Origin: Roseateles_B flavus
Lineage (GTDB): Bacteria; Pseudomonadota; Gammaproteobacteria; Burkholderiales; Burkholderiaceae_C
Length of the DNA: 13,942 nucleotides
Assembly (NCBI RefSeq): GCF_039872765.1
Contig: NZ_JBDPZC010000026.1
Coordinates: forward strand, 1-13,942
Direction: 5' to 3'
The notes beneath the pieces were generated by a model, which searched no databases, was not told the origin of the DNA, and worked only from the letters and a program-made list of their open reading frames with translations. How positions within the stretch are numbered: position 1 is the stretch's first letter; every line of letters starts with the position of its first letter. Positions 11,915 through 13,942 of the stretch are shown piece after piece. The translations under genes and the position numbers were made by a program.

Positions 11915-13942
11915 GTGTCAGTCCTCATCGATATGAACCAGGCAGCGCAGACCTCGCATCCCTTGCCCGCGGCGGAAGTCGGAAACTGGCATGAACTGTC
12001 TTCGATCCAGCGCACCATTTGGTTCCTCTACCGCATGCAGCCTGAGCTGCAGGGGGGCTACAACATTGCCTTCGCGGCCCGCGTGCAGCCGTCACTGGAT
12101 GCCGAGCGCTTCCAGCGTGCGCTCGATGGCCTGGCGGCCCGGCATCCCATGCTGCGGGCCAGCTTTGGCGAGTTCGACGGTGAGCCGCGGCAGCGCATCC
12201 AATCCCACGCCTCTGTGCCTCTTGCGATCCACGAAGTCGATTCGCTCGACGAGGCGGTCCTGGGACCGCGGGTGGAGGCGGACCGCGCACGCCCCTTCGT
12301 GCTGGATGCGGCGCCCCTGATCCGTGCCAGCCTCTATCGCGACGGCTCCGGTACCGACGTCATGCTGCTGGCCGTGGATCACCTGGTCTGCGACGGATGG
12401 TCGCTGTGGCAGATCCTGGAAGAGCTGGACCATCTGCTGAAGCTGGAATCGGGCGCGCCCGATTCGACCGAGCTTGGCCTAGCCGACGCTCCCTCATTCC
12501 TCGATCACGTCAGCCAGCAGCGCGCATGGCTGGAAAGTCCTCAGGGCCAGAGGCAGTTCGAGTACTGGAAGTCGGCGCTGGCGGAGTCCTATCCACGCCT
12601 GGAGTTGCCGGTTGATCACCTTCCCGACCGGGCCCTGGTGAAGGAGACCCGCGAAACCCTCACGGTGGTGCTGAACCCGGCACTGACCGCCGGCCTGCGT
12701 GAGCTGACGGAGCGGCACCAGGGCACGATGTTCGCCACGTTGCTGAGCTCGTACTTCATCCTTCTGCATAGGCTGACTGGACAGGATCAGCTCGCCGTCG
12801 GCTCCCCCATGCCCGCGCGTGGGCGCGAGTGGGGCAGCACCCTGGGCAACTTCACCAATCCTGTCGTGATGCGGGCCCAACTGGATCCGCAGCTCAGCGT
12901 TTCAGCGCTGCTCAAGCAGGTGCAGCAAACAGCTTGGCGGGCACTGAAGAACCAGAGCTATCCCCTGGTGGAAATCGTGGAGCGCCTCAATCCGGTGCGT
13001 GCTGACGACGGCCATCCCTACTTCAACGCCCTGTTCGTGTACCAGAAGGCACGCGCGGCCTCCCAGACCCTGGGACTGATGGCGCACTCCAAGGAAGTTG
13101 GCGAAGTGGACTGGGGCGGTGCAAGGCTCAGTGCCTACGGCCGTATTCAGAACACGGGGGGCTCAGGCCTCGATCTGCTGCTGGAGATGGCCGAGGTGGG
13201 CGACACGGTGATCGTCCCGCTGGACTACGACAGCAGCAAGTTCGAGCGCCGCACTGTCGAGCGCTTCCTGGGCTACTGGCAGCGCCTGCTGGAGGCCATG
13301 GTGGCTGATGAGCAGATGGCGGTGGGGCGGCTGCCGATGCTGCCGGCGGCGGAGCGCGAGCAGGTGCTGCGAGGCTGGAACCAGACGCAGGAGGCGCTGC
13401 CGCTGGATCGCTGCGTGCACGAGCTGATCGAGGCGCAGGTGCGTCGAGATGGGGCGGCGGCGGCGGTGGTGGAGGCCGGCGGGGTGCTGAGCTATGCGCA
13501 GCTGAACGCGCAGGCGAACCGTCTGGCGAGGCGGCTGCGGGAGCTGGGGGTGGGTCCGGACGTGCGAGTGGCGCTGTGCGCGCAGCGCGGATCGAGCATG
13601 CTGACGGCGCTGTTGGGGATCTGGAAGTCGGGCGGAGCGTATGTGCCGCTGGACCCGGCGTATCCGCAGGAGCGGCTGGCGCACATGCTGCAGGACAGCG
13701 AGCCGGCGGTGCTGCTGGTGCAGGGCGAGCAGGAGGCGGTGCGAGGGCTGGCGGGGTCGGGCACGGTGGTGCTGGATCTGCAGGACGATGCGTCCTGGCG
13801 CGGGCTGGAAGACACGGACCTGCCGGTGGCGCAGACGGGGGTGGGCCCGCGGCACCTGGCTTACGTGATCTACACCTCGGGCTCCACGGGCAAGCCCAAG
13901 GGGGTGATGATCGAGCACCGCGGGCTGGTGAACTACGGGCTG
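11915..13942 (+). CDS. Nonribosomal peptide synthetase, first module (C domain and start of A domain), cut by window end
   Basis: The frame is open from the GTG at 11915 to the last base (676 codons) and continues outside. A condensation (C) domain covers about residues 25-460: LSSIQRTIWFLYRM, YNIAFAARV, then the active-site segment VDHLVCDGWS, where the usual HHxxxDG reads D155-H156-L-V-C-D160-G161. The catalytic second His is kept; the first His is Asp. VGSPMPARGR and LGNFTNPVV are later C motifs. An adenylation (A) domain begins near residue 495 with A1 LSYAQLN (525), A2 WKSGGAYVPLDPAYP (570) and A3 LAYVIYTSGSTGKPKG (648-663). The residues that choose the amino acid lie beyond the window. 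Because the protein begins with a C domain, the peptide may start with a fatty acyl group, or the chain may come from another protein. From about base 13310 alanine codons switch almost wholly to GCG. It works with the preceding aminotransferase and exporter. Confidence 0.95.
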   Translation, partial: MSVLIDMNQAAQTSHPLPAAEVGNWHELSSIQRTIWFLYRMQPELQGGYNIAFAARVQPSLDAERFQRALDGLAARHPMLRASFGEFDGEPRQRIQSHASVPLAIHEVDSLDEAVLGPRVEADRARPFVLDAAPLIRASLYRDGSGTDVMLLAVDHLVCDGWSLWQILEELDHLLKLESGAPDSTELGLADAPSFLDHVSQQRAWLESPQGQRQFEYWKSALAESYPRLELPVDHLPDRALVKETRETLTVVLNPALTAGLRELTERHQGTMFATLLSSYFILLHRLTGQDQLAVGSPMPARGREWGSTLGNFTNPVVMRAQLDPQLSVSALLKQVQQTAWRALKNQSYPLVEIVERLNPVRADDGHPYFNALFVYQKARAASQTLGLMAHSKEVGEVDWGGARLSAYGRIQNTGGSGLDLLLEMAEVGDTVIVPLDYDSSKFERRTVERFLGYWQRLLEAMVADEQMAVGRLPMLPAAEREQVLRGWNQTQEALPLDRCVHELIEAQVRRDGAAAAVVEAGGVLSYAQLNAQANRLARRLRELGVGPDVRVALCAQRGSSMLTALLGIWKSGGAYVPLDPAYPQERLAHMLQDSEPAVLLVQGEQEAVRGLAGSGTVVLDLQDDASWRGLEDTDLPVAQTGVGPRHLAYVIYTSGSTGKPKGVMIEHRGLVNYGL

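Noticed and set aside
13163..13918. 251-codon minus-strand frame opposite the A domain
   Set aside because: Arises from the GCG/CTG codon style of the synthetase; composed mostly of Arg, His, Gln and Leu.

Overview
The window is GC-rich, compact bacterial chromosome, most likely from a beta-proteobacterium of the order Burkholderiales (Comamonadaceae or the Roseateles/Mitsuaria/Rubrivivax group). This rests on the gene families and layout (a livF-livK branched-chain amino acid uptake block, a TctE-like sensor kinase with a QseB/TctD-like regulator, a SpeE-like protein beside a DUF1275 protein), the strong G/C third-position bias, and an intergenic GC-rich stem-loop of a kind that is dispersed in these genomes. 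No rRNA, tRNA, CRISPR, insertion sequence or phage gene was seen.

Layout. (1) 1-1763: the 3' end of a LivF-type ABC ATPase, a gap holding a repeat-like stem-loop, the periplasmic substrate-binding protein of the same uptake system, then a good intrinsic terminator. (2) 1798-3394, minus strand: a two-gene unit (DUF1275/YoaK-like membrane protein, then a spermidine-synthase-like protein) joined by an 8-bp overlap. (3) 3424-3693, plus strand: a 66-residue ribbon-helix-helix protein with a perfect TATAAT box and a direct repeat of 11-bp period over the -35 zone. (4) 3768-5869, minus strand: an OmpR-family response regulator and its histidine kinase, overlapping by 4 bp. The kinase is cut by an amber codon just after its last ATP-binding motif, and about 30 coherent codons follow the stop. 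(5) 6006-7019: a divergent VirK/YbjX (DUF535) gene, separated from the regulator by 136 bp with three perfect inverted repeats. It ends 5 bp from a convergent serine-type glutaminase gene (7025-7966).

(6) 7967-8951 is about 1 kb without a convincing gene, with codon-like composition lost and several palindromes, a possible promoter and a possible structured leader. It leads into (7) 8952-13942, the start of a secondary-metabolite cluster: a class III aminotransferase of the 2,4-diaminobutyrate type, an MFS exporter overlapping it by 11 bp, an intergenic 11-bp perfect hairpin, and a nonribosomal peptide synthetase that starts with a GTG codon and runs off the window edge (condensation domain, then the first part of an adenylation domain).

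Working together (inference): the aminotransferase would supply diaminobutyrate, the synthetase would build a peptide (its first domain is a condensation domain, so the chain may begin with a fatty acyl group or be received from another protein), and the MFS protein would export the product. This is the most likely place for an undescribed natural product. The peptide cannot be predicted because the adenylation specificity region lies beyond the window. The other regions are ordinary housekeeping or signalling genes; the interrupted kinase is the main oddity there.
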